From assembly GCA_030922375.1 (NCBI GenBank), contig JAVEPB010000216.1, positions 1-64,000 on the forward strand: a stretch of DNA of 64,000 nt. The letters run 5' to 3'. Position numbers and translations under genes: made by a program. Below, one piece after another: positions 46,332-54,564 of the stretch. Within the stretch, counting starts at the first letter, position 1. Every line of letters starts with the position of its first letter. This DNA comes from a bacterium (GTDB lineage Bacteria; UBA8248). The notes beneath the pieces are model-generated. The model had not been told where the DNA came from, did not search any database, and worked only from the letters and a program-made list of their open reading frames with translations.

Positions 46332-48041
46332 CTACTTCTCGCGGGGCACAGGGGATTTTTGGAGAAAGTCGAAATCGCACCCTTCGGGCGCCTGAAGGAC
46401 GTGCTCGAGAAAAAGACCCCGGTAGCCCCGCCGGTAATGCGGGGCGGGGGGCCGCCATTCGGCGCGGCGACGGACCATCTCTTTATCATCGACGAGAAGA
46501 TCGAGTTTTCTGTTGGGCACGTCGAGGCGGATCTCGTCGCCGTCCCGGACGAGCGCGAGGGGACCGCCCACGGCGGCCTCGGGGGCCACATGGAGCACTG
46601 TGGTGCCGCCCGCCGTCCCGCTCATGCGCGCGTCGGATACGCGGACGATGTCACGCACGCCGGCCTCCAAAAGCTTTTTCGGGATGGGGAGAAAACCCGC
46701 CTCGGGAAAGCCCGGCCCGCCGACGGGCCCCGTGTTCTGAAGGACGAAGACGCTCTCCGCCGTCGCGCCCAGATCGGGGTCGTCGATCCGGTTGATCATG
46801 TCCTCCTGGGAGGCGAAGACGACGGCCTTGCCCGTGTGCGTGAGCTTGTCGGGCGAGGAGGCGGATACCTTGATAACGGCGCCTTTCGGCGCGAGGCTGC
46901 CCTTGAGGACGACGATGCCGCCTTCGGGGGAGAGGGGCCTCTCGCGGGGGAGGATCACATCCTGCCATTCCTTTGCGCGGGGGACACTGGCGAGATTCTC
47001 GGAGACTGTCTTTCCGGTCGCTGTCATCGCGCCGCCGTTCAGGAGCGGTTCGAGCTCTTTCATGACGGCAGGAATCCCGCCCGCCTCGGCGAGGTCCTCC
47101 ATGAGATATTCCGCGCCCGAGGGGCGGAGGTTGGCGATGAGGGGGGTCGTGCGGGAGAGTTCGTCGAAGAGCGAGAGGGGCAGATCGACGCCAAGTCTGC
47201 CGGCGATGGCGGGGAGGTGGACCACGGCGTTCGTCGAGCCACCCACCGCCAAGAGAATGCGGATGGCGTTCTCGAACGCTTCGCGCGTCATGATCCTGTC
47301 GGGCGTGAGGTTTTCGGCGACCATCGCTACGATGCGCCGCCCGCTCTCCTCGGCCATGCGGAGGCGGCGCGAATTGACGGCGGGAATGGCGGCAAGGCCG
47401 GGCAGCATCATCCCCAGCGCCTCTGTGAGAGATGCCATCGTGCTCGCCGTACCCATGACCATGCAGTGGCCCGCCGAAGGGAAAAGCTCGCCTTGTACCT
47501 GTTCGAGCGTTTCCTCGTCCATCACTCCGCCCCGGAACTCGTTCCACATCCCCCGGCAGTCGGAGCAGGCCCCGAGCTTTTTCCCCTCGAAGCGCCCGCC
47601 GATCATCGGACCCGCCGTGACGGTAAGCGCGGGCACACCGGCGCTGGCCGCCCCCATGAGCTGGGCGGGGAGGGTCTTGTCGCACCCTCCGAGGAGGATG
47701 ACGCCGTCGAGGGGCTGTCCGCTTATCATCTCCTCGGTGTCCATCGAGAGGAGGTTCCTGAAGAGCATGGCGGTGGGCGAGAGGTAAATTTCGCCAAGGG
47801 AAATTGTCGGAAATTCGAGGGGCAGGCCGCCCGCCTGCCAAACCCCGCGCTTGACGGCCTCGGCCACTTCCCGGAGGTTGCGGTGACACGGATTGAGTTC
47901 ACTCCAGGTCTGGGCGATTCCGATGATGGGGCGCTCGAGATCTTCCTCCGTCAGGCCGAAACCCTTCGCGTAGGCCCCCCGGATGAACGCGCTGAAATCC
48001 GGGTCGCCGTAATTTGTCAGTCCCTTGCGGTAGCCCTGCAT
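46332..48041 (-). CDS. IlvD/Edd family dehydratase (dihydroxy-acid / sugar-acid dehydratase)
   Basis: MQGYRKGLTNYGDPDFSAFIRGAYAKGFG...IGIAQTWSELNPCHRNLREVAEAVKRGVWQAGGLPLEFPTISLGE...GGCDKTLPAQLMGAASAGVPALTVTAGPM...GACSDCRG...VGGSTNAVVHLPAIAGRLG. Confidence 0.94.
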   Translation of the reverse strand: MQGYRKGLTNYGDPDFSAFIRGAYAKGFGLTEEDLERPIIGIAQTWSELNPCHRNLREVAEAVKRGVWQAGGLPLEFPTISLGEIYLSPTAMLFRNLLSMDTEEMISGQPLDGVILLGGCDKTLPAQLMGAASAGVPALTVTAGPMIGGRFEGKKLGACSDCRGMWNEFRGGVMDEETLEQVQGELFPSAGHCMVMGTASTMASLTEALGMMLPGLAAIPAVNSRRLRMAEESGRRIVAMVAENLTPDRIMTREAFENAIRILLAVGGSTNAVVHLPAIAGRLGVDLPLSLFDELSRTTPLIANLRPSGAEYLMEDLAEAGGIPAVMKELEPLLNGGAMTATGKTVSENLASVPRAKEWQDVILPRERPLSPEGGIVVLKGSLAPKGAVIKVSASSPDKLTHTGKAVVFASQEDMINRIDDPDLGATAESVFVLQNTGPVGGPGFPEAGFLPIPKKLLEAGVRDIVRVSDARMSGTAGGTTVLHVAPEAAVGGPLALVRDGDEIRLDVPNRKLDLLVDDKEMVRRRAEWRPPAPHYRRGYRGLFLEHVLQAPEGCDFDFLQKSPVPREK

Positions 48042-48141
48042 CAGGAGGCCGCCTCCTTGTAAGATGGAAACCTGAGTGATGTGATGGAAGCCCGAATTAT
48101 GCGGCAACGCTCTCCGTTTCTCAAATTTCGGTTGATTCGCC

Positions 48142-48175
48142 CGCGCATGACGAATTAATAATTCGCCATGCACAA
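48142..48175. repeat. Family A copy
   Basis: GCGCATGACGAATTAATAATTCGCCATGCACAAG, intergenic, upstream of the IlvD/Edd gene. Confidence 0.8.
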
Positions 48176-48207
48176 GAACCGCGTCAAAAAATGAAGAGCG
48201 CTGGGGA

Positions 48208-49086
48208 CTAGTCCTCTCCTTTAATGCGCTTGTCTAGCGCGTCGAGGAGCTTTTGCATCACCAGATCGGTGGGCATGTCGGTTCCCGTCCACATTTTCCA
48301 GGACGCGGCTCCCTGATAGACGAGCCAGCCCGTACCCCGGACGGTCTTCGCGCCGCGGCGCTCAGCCGCCTTTAAGAAGGCCGTGTCGGGCGGGATGTAG
48401 ACCGCATCCGAGCAGATGGCGCTCTCGGGGATGGCATCCTCGGGAATCGGCGAGGCCGCCTCACGCTCGGCGTCCCCCCACATGCCCTGGCTGGTCGTGT
48501 TCACGATGAGCCCGCATCCGGCGGCGGCCTCGTGCAGTTTCTCCAGCCCCCCGCCAGAGGCCTTCGCGCCGGGGATGCTCTCCTCGACGAAGCGCGCCAG
48601 ATCCACCGCCTTCTCGGCCGTGCGGTTCCGGATCTCCAGATGCTCCGCCCCGCACTGGGCAATCTTGACGGCGATGGCTCGCGCCGCTCCTCCCGCGCCC
48701 AGAACCAGGCAGCGCTTGCCCTTGGGATGCTCCCCTGTCGTCTCCTCAACGAACCTGAGCCAGCCAATGCCGTCCGTGTTGTGGCCGACGATGCGGCCAT
48801 CCTCTTCGAAAACCAGCGTGTTGACGGCGCCCATCAACCGGGCGTCCTCGCTCATCTCGTCGACGAACTCGGTGACGGCCACCTTATGGGGTATCGTGAT
48901 TGTGAGCCCCCGGAAGCCCATCGACTGGGCCCCGCGCACGGCCTCGCCGATCCGCTCGGGACGCACTTCGTAGGCCAGATAGTGGTAGTCCACGCCCAGG
49001 GCCTCGGCCGCCGCGTTGTGAAGCACCGGGGAGAGAATGTGACCGGCCGGGTAGCCAAAGACGCCGAGGGGTGTGGGGTTCGGCAT
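48208..49086 (-). CDS. aroE: shikimate dehydrogenase family protein (AroE-like)
   Basis: 292 aa; GYPAGHILSPVLHNAAAEALGVDYHYLAYEV...GFRGLTITIPHKVAVTEFVDE...GAVNTLVFEEDGRIVGHNTDGIGW...CLVLGAGGAARAIAVKIAQCGAEHLEIRNRT...CSDAVYIPPDTAFLKAAERRGAKTVRGTGWLVYQGAASWKMWTG. Confidence 0.9.
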   Translation of the reverse strand: MPNPTPLGVFGYPAGHILSPVLHNAAAEALGVDYHYLAYEVRPERIGEAVRGAQSMGFRGLTITIPHKVAVTEFVDEMSEDARLMGAVNTLVFEEDGRIVGHNTDGIGWLRFVEETTGEHPKGKRCLVLGAGGAARAIAVKIAQCGAEHLEIRNRTAEKAVDLARFVEESIPGAKASGGGLEKLHEAAAGCGLIVNTTSQGMWGDAEREAASPIPEDAIPESAICSDAVYIPPDTAFLKAAERRGAKTVRGTGWLVYQGAASWKMWTGTDMPTDLVMQKLLDALDKRIKGED

Positions 49087-49249
49087 GGGTTGCGCCCTCC
49101 AAAGGATAAGGAAATGAAAGAATTCGGCAATCGCGCCTGGACTGTCGCGGAGGGCCGAGATGAACTAGATTACGGCGTCGGATACAAACCCGCAAGAAAC
49201 GCCAAGGAGATCCTTCATCTTTTTCTCTTCATCCCAAAAGGAGAGATTC

Positions 49250-50251
49250 ATGCTGCTCGTCCAGTTCTTGACCGAAAACTTCGAGACACGTGTGGGAATT
49301 CTGAACCACGCCGAAGGGACGATCGCCATTCTGCATGGCACGGAGAACACCCATCAGCTCGCCCTGGACGCCATCGCCGAGGGAAGATCCCTCTCCGGCC
49401 TTGCCGAGGAGCGTATCTCGAACGAGAAGACAGGCTACGGAGCCGTCTCCTCCCAAGGAATGCTCCTGCCCCCGCTCACCCATCCGGACCCGGCTCACTG
49501 CCTCGTTACCGGAACGGGCCTGACGCACCTGGGCAGCGCCGACGCGCGCGACCAAATGCATTTTAAAAAGTCCGAAGAAGAAGAAGAAAACCTCACCGAC
49601 TCGGCAAAGATGTTCCGGATGGGCGTCGAGGGCGGAAAGCCGAAAGGAGAGGCCACGGGGGTTCAGCCCGAGTGGTTCTACAAGGGCGACGGCACCTGCC
49701 TCTCGCCCCCGGGCAGGCCGCTGCCGATGCCCGCCTTCGCCCTGCACATGGGCGAGGAGACCGAGATCGTCGGGCTCTACGTCATCGCCCCCGACGGCAC
49801 GCCCCATCGGGTCGGCCACTGCCTGGGCAACGAGTCTTCCGATCACGTCATGGAAAAGAAAAATTATCTCTACCTCGCCCACTCGAAACTTCGCGCCTGC
49901 GCGGTGGGTCCGGCCGTCCTGGTGGGCGATCTTCCCGCCGACGTGCGCGGGCGGACGAAGGTCGTCCGGGACGGAAAAGTCATCTGGGAAAAAGAGTTTC
50001 TGAGCGGCGAGAAAAACATGTCTCATTGGCTCGGAAATCTCGAACACCACCACTTCAAATACGAAGTTTTCCGCCGGCCCGGCGACGTGCACGTGCACTT
50101 TTTCGGCGCGGCGACACTGTGCTTCAGCGACGGCGTCCTCGCAGAACCGGGCGACATCTTCGAGATCGATTGCCCCATCTTCGGCCCCCCGCTTATCAAC
50201 CAGGTCGAGCGAGCGCCCGAGAAGGACGTCTCGGTCCGAGGACTGTATTAA
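49250..50251 (+). CDS. AraD1-like / FAH-fold protein
   Basis: 333 aa; LLVQFLTENFETRVGILNHAEGTIAIL...TGTGLTHLGSADARDQMH...QPEWFYKGDGTCLSPPGRPLPMPAFALHMGEETEIVGLYVIAPDGTPHRVGHCLGNESSDHVMEKKNYLYLAHSKLRACAVGP. Confidence 0.85.
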   Translation: MLLVQFLTENFETRVGILNHAEGTIAILHGTENTHQLALDAIAEGRSLSGLAEERISNEKTGYGAVSSQGMLLPPLTHPDPAHCLVTGTGLTHLGSADARDQMHFKKSEEEEENLTDSAKMFRMGVEGGKPKGEATGVQPEWFYKGDGTCLSPPGRPLPMPAFALHMGEETEIVGLYVIAPDGTPHRVGHCLGNESSDHVMEKKNYLYLAHSKLRACAVGPAVLVGDLPADVRGRTKVVRDGKVIWEKEFLSGEKNMSHWLGNLEHHHFKYEVFRRPGDVHVHFFGAATLCFSDGVLAEPGDIFEIDCPIFGPPLINQVERAPEKDVSVRGLY

Positions 50252-50283
50252 TCATCAAGAAGGGTATTTTATTAGAGAAGAAG

Positions 50284-51573
50284 TCACGTCCGATGAAGAG
50301 AAAAGTCAACCGAAGGGTTTCCATTTCCCGCATTTTTTACAAGGGAAAGGAATACCTCGGCCGCCATCTTTGAAAATGCCTCATCGTTGATGTGAAGATC
50401 CGGTTCCAGCAGACGCACTCGCTCTCGATCCAGAGTGGACTTTACTCCCTCCAGAAAAGCCATGTGGGATTCCGGGTCATGGAATGTCCCCGCCGGATTT
50501 CCCGCGTAGTCCATCGCCCGGGGTCCACCCGCTTCGTCGTACCGGGAAAATCCCCGGAGGGGAACCAAAAGGGCCGCCGGCCCCCTCGCGCGGTTTAATT
50601 TTTCCGCCATTTTAGCGCCAAGCTCCCGCATCTCGGCCGCGGTCGCCCGCATCAGAGTGGTCGTGGCGGTGTGCCGGATGAAAATGCGATCCCTGAATTT
50701 TTCGGGGATCGTCTCCGGAGGACCGAAGTTCACGCATTCGCACGCGCCTGGCGCCACGAGGAGTGGAATCCCCCGCGAACATGCCGCTTCGAGCCGGCCC
50801 GGCCCCGCTCCCCGGATTCCGCCGACGATCTCGTCAATCATGGTGGTTGTGGTGATATCCAGTACGCCATCGATGTGCTCTTCGGCCGTTAGTTCTTCGA
50901 GTGCTCGCGCGCCGTTTCCGCCGGCGCTGAAAATGACGACCTCAAAACCCTCGTTCTCGAGAATCTCTTTCAGATTGAATACACAAGGCTGAGTGATTCC
51001 ATACATCGAAGCGGCAACCAGAGGCTTGTCGACGCCCCTCTCCACCGGCAGCGCCCTCGCCATTCCGCAAATCGCACCCGCGGCGGCGGCGAATATGGGC
51101 CGGGTGATCCGGTTCAGGGTGATATCCAGGACCGAGTGGACCATCGTCAGGTCGCGTGTACCCACATAATGAGTCACGTCTCCGGAAGCGATGGTCGAAA
51201 CCATGACCTTGGGAAATCCCAACGGGAGGCCTCGAAATACGGCGCACGCCATGGCGGCGCCACTTCCTCCCCCCAGGGCGATGGCGCCGTTCAGCTCTCC
51301 ATCATCGAGCCAGCCCCGGAGCAATTTCAGCGCGCCCTCGACAATAACCTCCGACGCCTCCGCCTTCGGAAGGGCCGAGAGCTCCTCAAAGCTTCTCCCC
51401 GCCAGCCCGGCCAGCCGGGAAGGGGGATGGTCCGGCGAATACTTCTTTTCTTCCCGCAGGGTGGACAGGTCCACCGTCCGGACCTTCGCCCCGAACTGGA
51501 TGAGTTTTTCCCGCACGAAATTAAGCTCGGCTCCCTTGGTGTCATGTGTTCCCAGGAGGGCGATCGTCACCAT
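50284..51573 (-). CDS. Tm-1-like/UPF0261 ATP-binding domain protein
   Basis: 429 aa; MVTIALLGTHDTKGAELNFVREKLIQFGAKVRTVDLSTL...LGGGSGAAMACAVFRGLPLGFPKVMVSTIASGDVTHYVGTRDLTMVHSVLDI...EVVIFSAGGNGARALEELTAEEHIDGVLDITTT. Confidence 0.92.
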   Translation of the reverse strand: MVTIALLGTHDTKGAELNFVREKLIQFGAKVRTVDLSTLREEKKYSPDHPPSRLAGLAGRSFEELSALPKAEASEVIVEGALKLLRGWLDDGELNGAIALGGGSGAAMACAVFRGLPLGFPKVMVSTIASGDVTHYVGTRDLTMVHSVLDITLNRITRPIFAAAAGAICGMARALPVERGVDKPLVAASMYGITQPCVFNLKEILENEGFEVVIFSAGGNGARALEELTAEEHIDGVLDITTTTMIDEIVGGIRGAGPGRLEAACSRGIPLLVAPGACECVNFGPPETIPEKFRDRIFIRHTATTTLMRATAAEMRELGAKMAEKLNRARGPAALLVPLRGFSRYDEAGGPRAMDYAGNPAGTFHDPESHMAFLEGVKSTLDRERVRLLEPDLHINDEAFSKMAAEVFLSLVKNAGNGNPSVDFSLHRT

Positions 51574-51585
51574 GCCGAATCCTTC

Positions 51586-52419
51586 TCAAGCCTTGATGGA
51601 TTTAAAATCGCTGACGGCCTGGCGAATGGGTCCTTCCACAGGCAGTCTTTCGGCGCTCGAGCCTCCCAGGAAGCCTTCCAAGGCGGGAACCCGTTTCTTC
51701 AATTCTTTGACGTCCTCGGGGAATGCAAAGGGGCCGCCATGAACGGCGACGATGACTTCCTCTTTTAACTTTTTAACCGCCTCGAAGATGACAATGCATT
51801 TCTTCGCCGAGTCCTCGATCTGTCTTTCCCTTTCTTCCGGCTCATCCACGGGGACGGTCCCTCCCAAGTGCGCGATCACCATATGGGCGCCCGCTTCGAC
51901 CATCCGTTCGGCTTCCTCCGGGTTGGTGGCGAAGGGTTGGGTGAAAAGCCCCATCTCCGCGGCCAGCCGCGTAAGCTCCACCTCCTTTTCGTAACCCATG
52001 CCCATGTCTTCCAGGCTTTGGCGGTACCATCCGTCGAGCAGTGCGACGGTGGGGCAATTCATCACCCCCGAGAACCCAAGACGGGCATACTCGTCCAGAA
52101 GAACTTGAATGTTGAGAGTAGGGTTCGGCGCGAAGACGCCGGCGACGACGGGCGTATCCCGCACGATGGGAAGAATCTCGTTTTTTCCCAAATCCTCCGT
52201 GATGGCGTTGGCGTCACAGATAGGTAGATAGCTCACACGGCTGAAACCCATCATCCTGTATTTCGCGATGCTGTAGGTGGCGATGATGTCGGCGCCGCCC
52301 CTTTCGGAGAATTTTGCGGAGATCCCCGAACCCACGGCCGCGACAAAAATCAGACCATCCTCCTTCAGAACACCTCTCAGTCGGGAGACCACCTGTTCCG
52401 CCCCGTATTTCACAGCCAT
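51586..52419 (-). CDS. phosphoenolpyruvate hydrolase-family TIM-barrel protein
   Basis: MAVKYGAEQVVSRLRGVLKEDGLIFVAAVGSGISAKFSERGGADIIATYSIAKYRMMGFSRVSYLPICDANAITEDL...PVVAGVFAPNPTLNIQVLLDEYARLGFSGVMNCPTVALLDGWYRQSLEDMGMGYEKEVELTRLAAEMGLFTQPFATNPEEAERMVEAGAHMVIAHLGGT. Confidence 0.9.
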   Translation of the reverse strand: MAVKYGAEQVVSRLRGVLKEDGLIFVAAVGSGISAKFSERGGADIIATYSIAKYRMMGFSRVSYLPICDANAITEDLGKNEILPIVRDTPVVAGVFAPNPTLNIQVLLDEYARLGFSGVMNCPTVALLDGWYRQSLEDMGMGYEKEVELTRLAAEMGLFTQPFATNPEEAERMVEAGAHMVIAHLGGTVPVDEPEERERQIEDSAKKCIVIFEAVKKLKEEVIVAVHGGPFAFPEDVKELKKRVPALEGFLGGSSAERLPVEGPIRQAVSDFKSIKA

Positions 52420-52451
52420 GACCAATCCTCCGATACTTAACTCACAATAAA

Positions 52452-52491
52452 GGCCTGTGCATAGCGAACCAGGTATTCGCCATGCATGGAA
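52452..52491. repeat. Family A copy
   Basis: GGCCTGTGCATAGCGAACCAGGTATTCGCCATGCATGGAAC, intergenic. Confidence 0.8.
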
Positions 52492-52529
52492 CCACAAGGA
52501 ATTATCAGGGAAATTTTTCACCTCACCGA

Positions 52530-53837
52530 CTACTTGGAATCACCCTTCAAACCAAAAAGAGAGATAGCAATCATCGCAAAAAGAACGAGAACGATAAACG
52601 AGAAGGGAGCCGTATAACTTCCCACCACGTCGAAGGTATGGCCCGCCAGCGGGGGACCCAGGGCGCCACCCGCACCGTACGAAATTCCCAGGATGCCCAT
52701 GATAACCGCCAATGAGGGACCCTTGAAAGTATCAACCACCAACGCCGAAAAGCAGGCGCTCATGCCCCCTCCCCCAAAACCGAAGATTATTGCGAACAAG
52801 TAACCTGGATACGGAGCGGCTCCGAGCCGGGGGATCAGGAGCAAGAGAATGATCCCCGCCGCCGAGAGCGACGAGGAAAGAGCCAAACCAATCCGGCGCC
52901 CCAAATGGTCGCTCACCCACCCATTGACGACGCTTCCTCCGATGCGGAAAAATCCCGACATGCCCAAAACGATGGCGGCGCTCGCCATACTGTAATGAGC
53001 GTCGACGAAGTAGAGCTGGAGCTGGCTCATGATGGTGTTGTTGCTGAATCCAATAAAAAAAGAGATGAGCCCGAGCATCCAAAATCGCGGGTCCTTTCTC
53101 ATGGACATAAAAACCCGGCCGGCGCTCATTGCTTTTTTTTCGGTCCGAGAAGATTCGGAAGGCTCTTCGGGTTTCACGGAAGGGAGGCCGTCCAGGGAAA
53201 GACCCATGTCCTGGGCTCGATTGCGAAGCAAAAGGAAATTCGCCGGAGCAAGAACCAAAAGAAGCGCCAATCCGAATATCAAATAAGCCGCCCGCCAACC
53301 GTAGGATTCGATCGTCCTTACAAGGACAGGCACAAGGACAAGCGCGCCGACTCCGGCTCCGGAGAGACTTATTCCCGCTGCAAGCCCCCGTTTCCTGGAA
53401 AACCAACGCGGTATGAGCGCGCCGTGCATGGAAAACCCGCTCAAAGCATGACCAACCGCCAGGAATACACCGGTGAGAATGTAGACGTGCAGAAGCGAGT
53501 TAATGAAGAAGCCCCCGGCCAGGGCAATGCCGATGAGAACCGACCCCCAGGGTATGACGGCTCGAGGTCCATACCTTTCAAAACGAGAACCGGCGAAGGG
53601 GCCGGTAAGTGCGTAAATGACCATCATGAAGGCATAGGCCCCGCCGAGCGCGCCCCGGCTCCAGCCAAACTCCTCGATAAGAGGAACCTGAAAAACGGAG
53701 AATGAAATGCGGGCCGCGGAATGAAAACCCTGCGTGGCGAAAGAGAGACCGATGACAACCCAGCCGTAGAAAAACCAGGGGCTGTGAGGCGGGGTTTCGC
53801 CGGATGCCGATCCTCGGTTGGACGCTGAAACCTTCAA
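52530..53837 (-). CDS. MFS transporter (monocarboxylate/oxalate-formate antiporter-like)
   Basis: 435 aa; GWVVIGLSFATQGFHSAARISFSVFQVPLIEEFGWSRGALGGAYAFMMVIYALTGPFAGSRFERYGPRAVIPWG; 12 TM-like segments. Confidence 0.9.
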   Translation of the reverse strand: MKVSASNRGSASGETPPHSPWFFYGWVVIGLSFATQGFHSAARISFSVFQVPLIEEFGWSRGALGGAYAFMMVIYALTGPFAGSRFERYGPRAVIPWGSVLIGIALAGGFFINSLLHVYILTGVFLAVGHALSGFSMHGALIPRWFSRKRGLAAGISLSGAGVGALVLVPVLVRTIESYGWRAAYLIFGLALLLVLAPANFLLLRNRAQDMGLSLDGLPSVKPEEPSESSRTEKKAMSAGRVFMSMRKDPRFWMLGLISFFIGFSNNTIMSQLQLYFVDAHYSMASAAIVLGMSGFFRIGGSVVNGWVSDHLGRRIGLALSSSLSAAGIILLLLIPRLGAAPYPGYLFAIIFGFGGGGMSACFSALVVDTFKGPSLAVIMGILGISYGAGGALGPPLAGHTFDVVGSYTAPFSFIVLVLFAMIAISLFGLKGDSK

Positions 53838-54006
53838 CAGGCGCTCGCTATCTAAATGAATAAAGCATCAAGAATTCGAATGTTCAATGAATGATATGAC
53901 CTTCGGGCAATGAAGGGCAAATTGGCCAGATTCGAAGAGTAGAAAGCGCCGCCGCATGAGTCCGGTGAGCGCATGACCTCGGGAGGCCCGCGTTGACGGA
54001 CGACGA

Positions 54007-54066
54007 CCTGTCCAAAAACCCAACCGGATTCCAAGTTTCCCCAACAGGCATCATCGATCGATTCGT
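54007..54066 (+). repeat. Family B2 intergenic repeat
   Basis: CCTGTCCAAAAACCCAACCGGATTCCAAGTTTCCCCAACAGGCATCATCGATCGATTCG. Confidence 0.8.
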
Positions 54067-54564
54067 GACCGCGAAAGCCCTCGATCATGGAGCTGAGCTG
54101 AATTTCAAACCACCCCCTGAACACGGAAAACCCTGTCTTGGGGCAATGCGGACCCATCGGCATGTCATCCCGCTAGCTCTCGAGCGAGGATTTCATCGAA
54201 ACCCTTCCCCAGAATCGCCCGCGCCCGATACAGGGGCTCTTTGGACTCACTAAAATAGCCGCGCGGCAAATCGTCCATTCAGACCCAAAATCGCACAACA
54301 AGGCATTTGAAAAACATGGAGTGAAAGGCGGCATCCGGGCATCAAAAGGCCTTTTAGAAAAAGGACTTAGGGCTCAGGTGAATATTCGGACAGGAAAATC
54401 GCCAAGGATAAACCGGTCGGAATTTGTTTAATGACGAGCGTTGCCGCATAATTCCGGCATACAACAATCCAGTTCCAAGGTTTTTCATGCTCCAGCACTA
54501 ATGGAGCTAACAGGTGGGAGAGCAGGGGGGTCTCCCCGTTTTGGCCTTATCAGGGAGGATGTGA

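Noticed and set aside
46248-48062. 604-aa plus-strand ORF
   Set aside because: Antisense shadow of the IlvD/Edd-family gene, composition typical of high-GC reverse frames.
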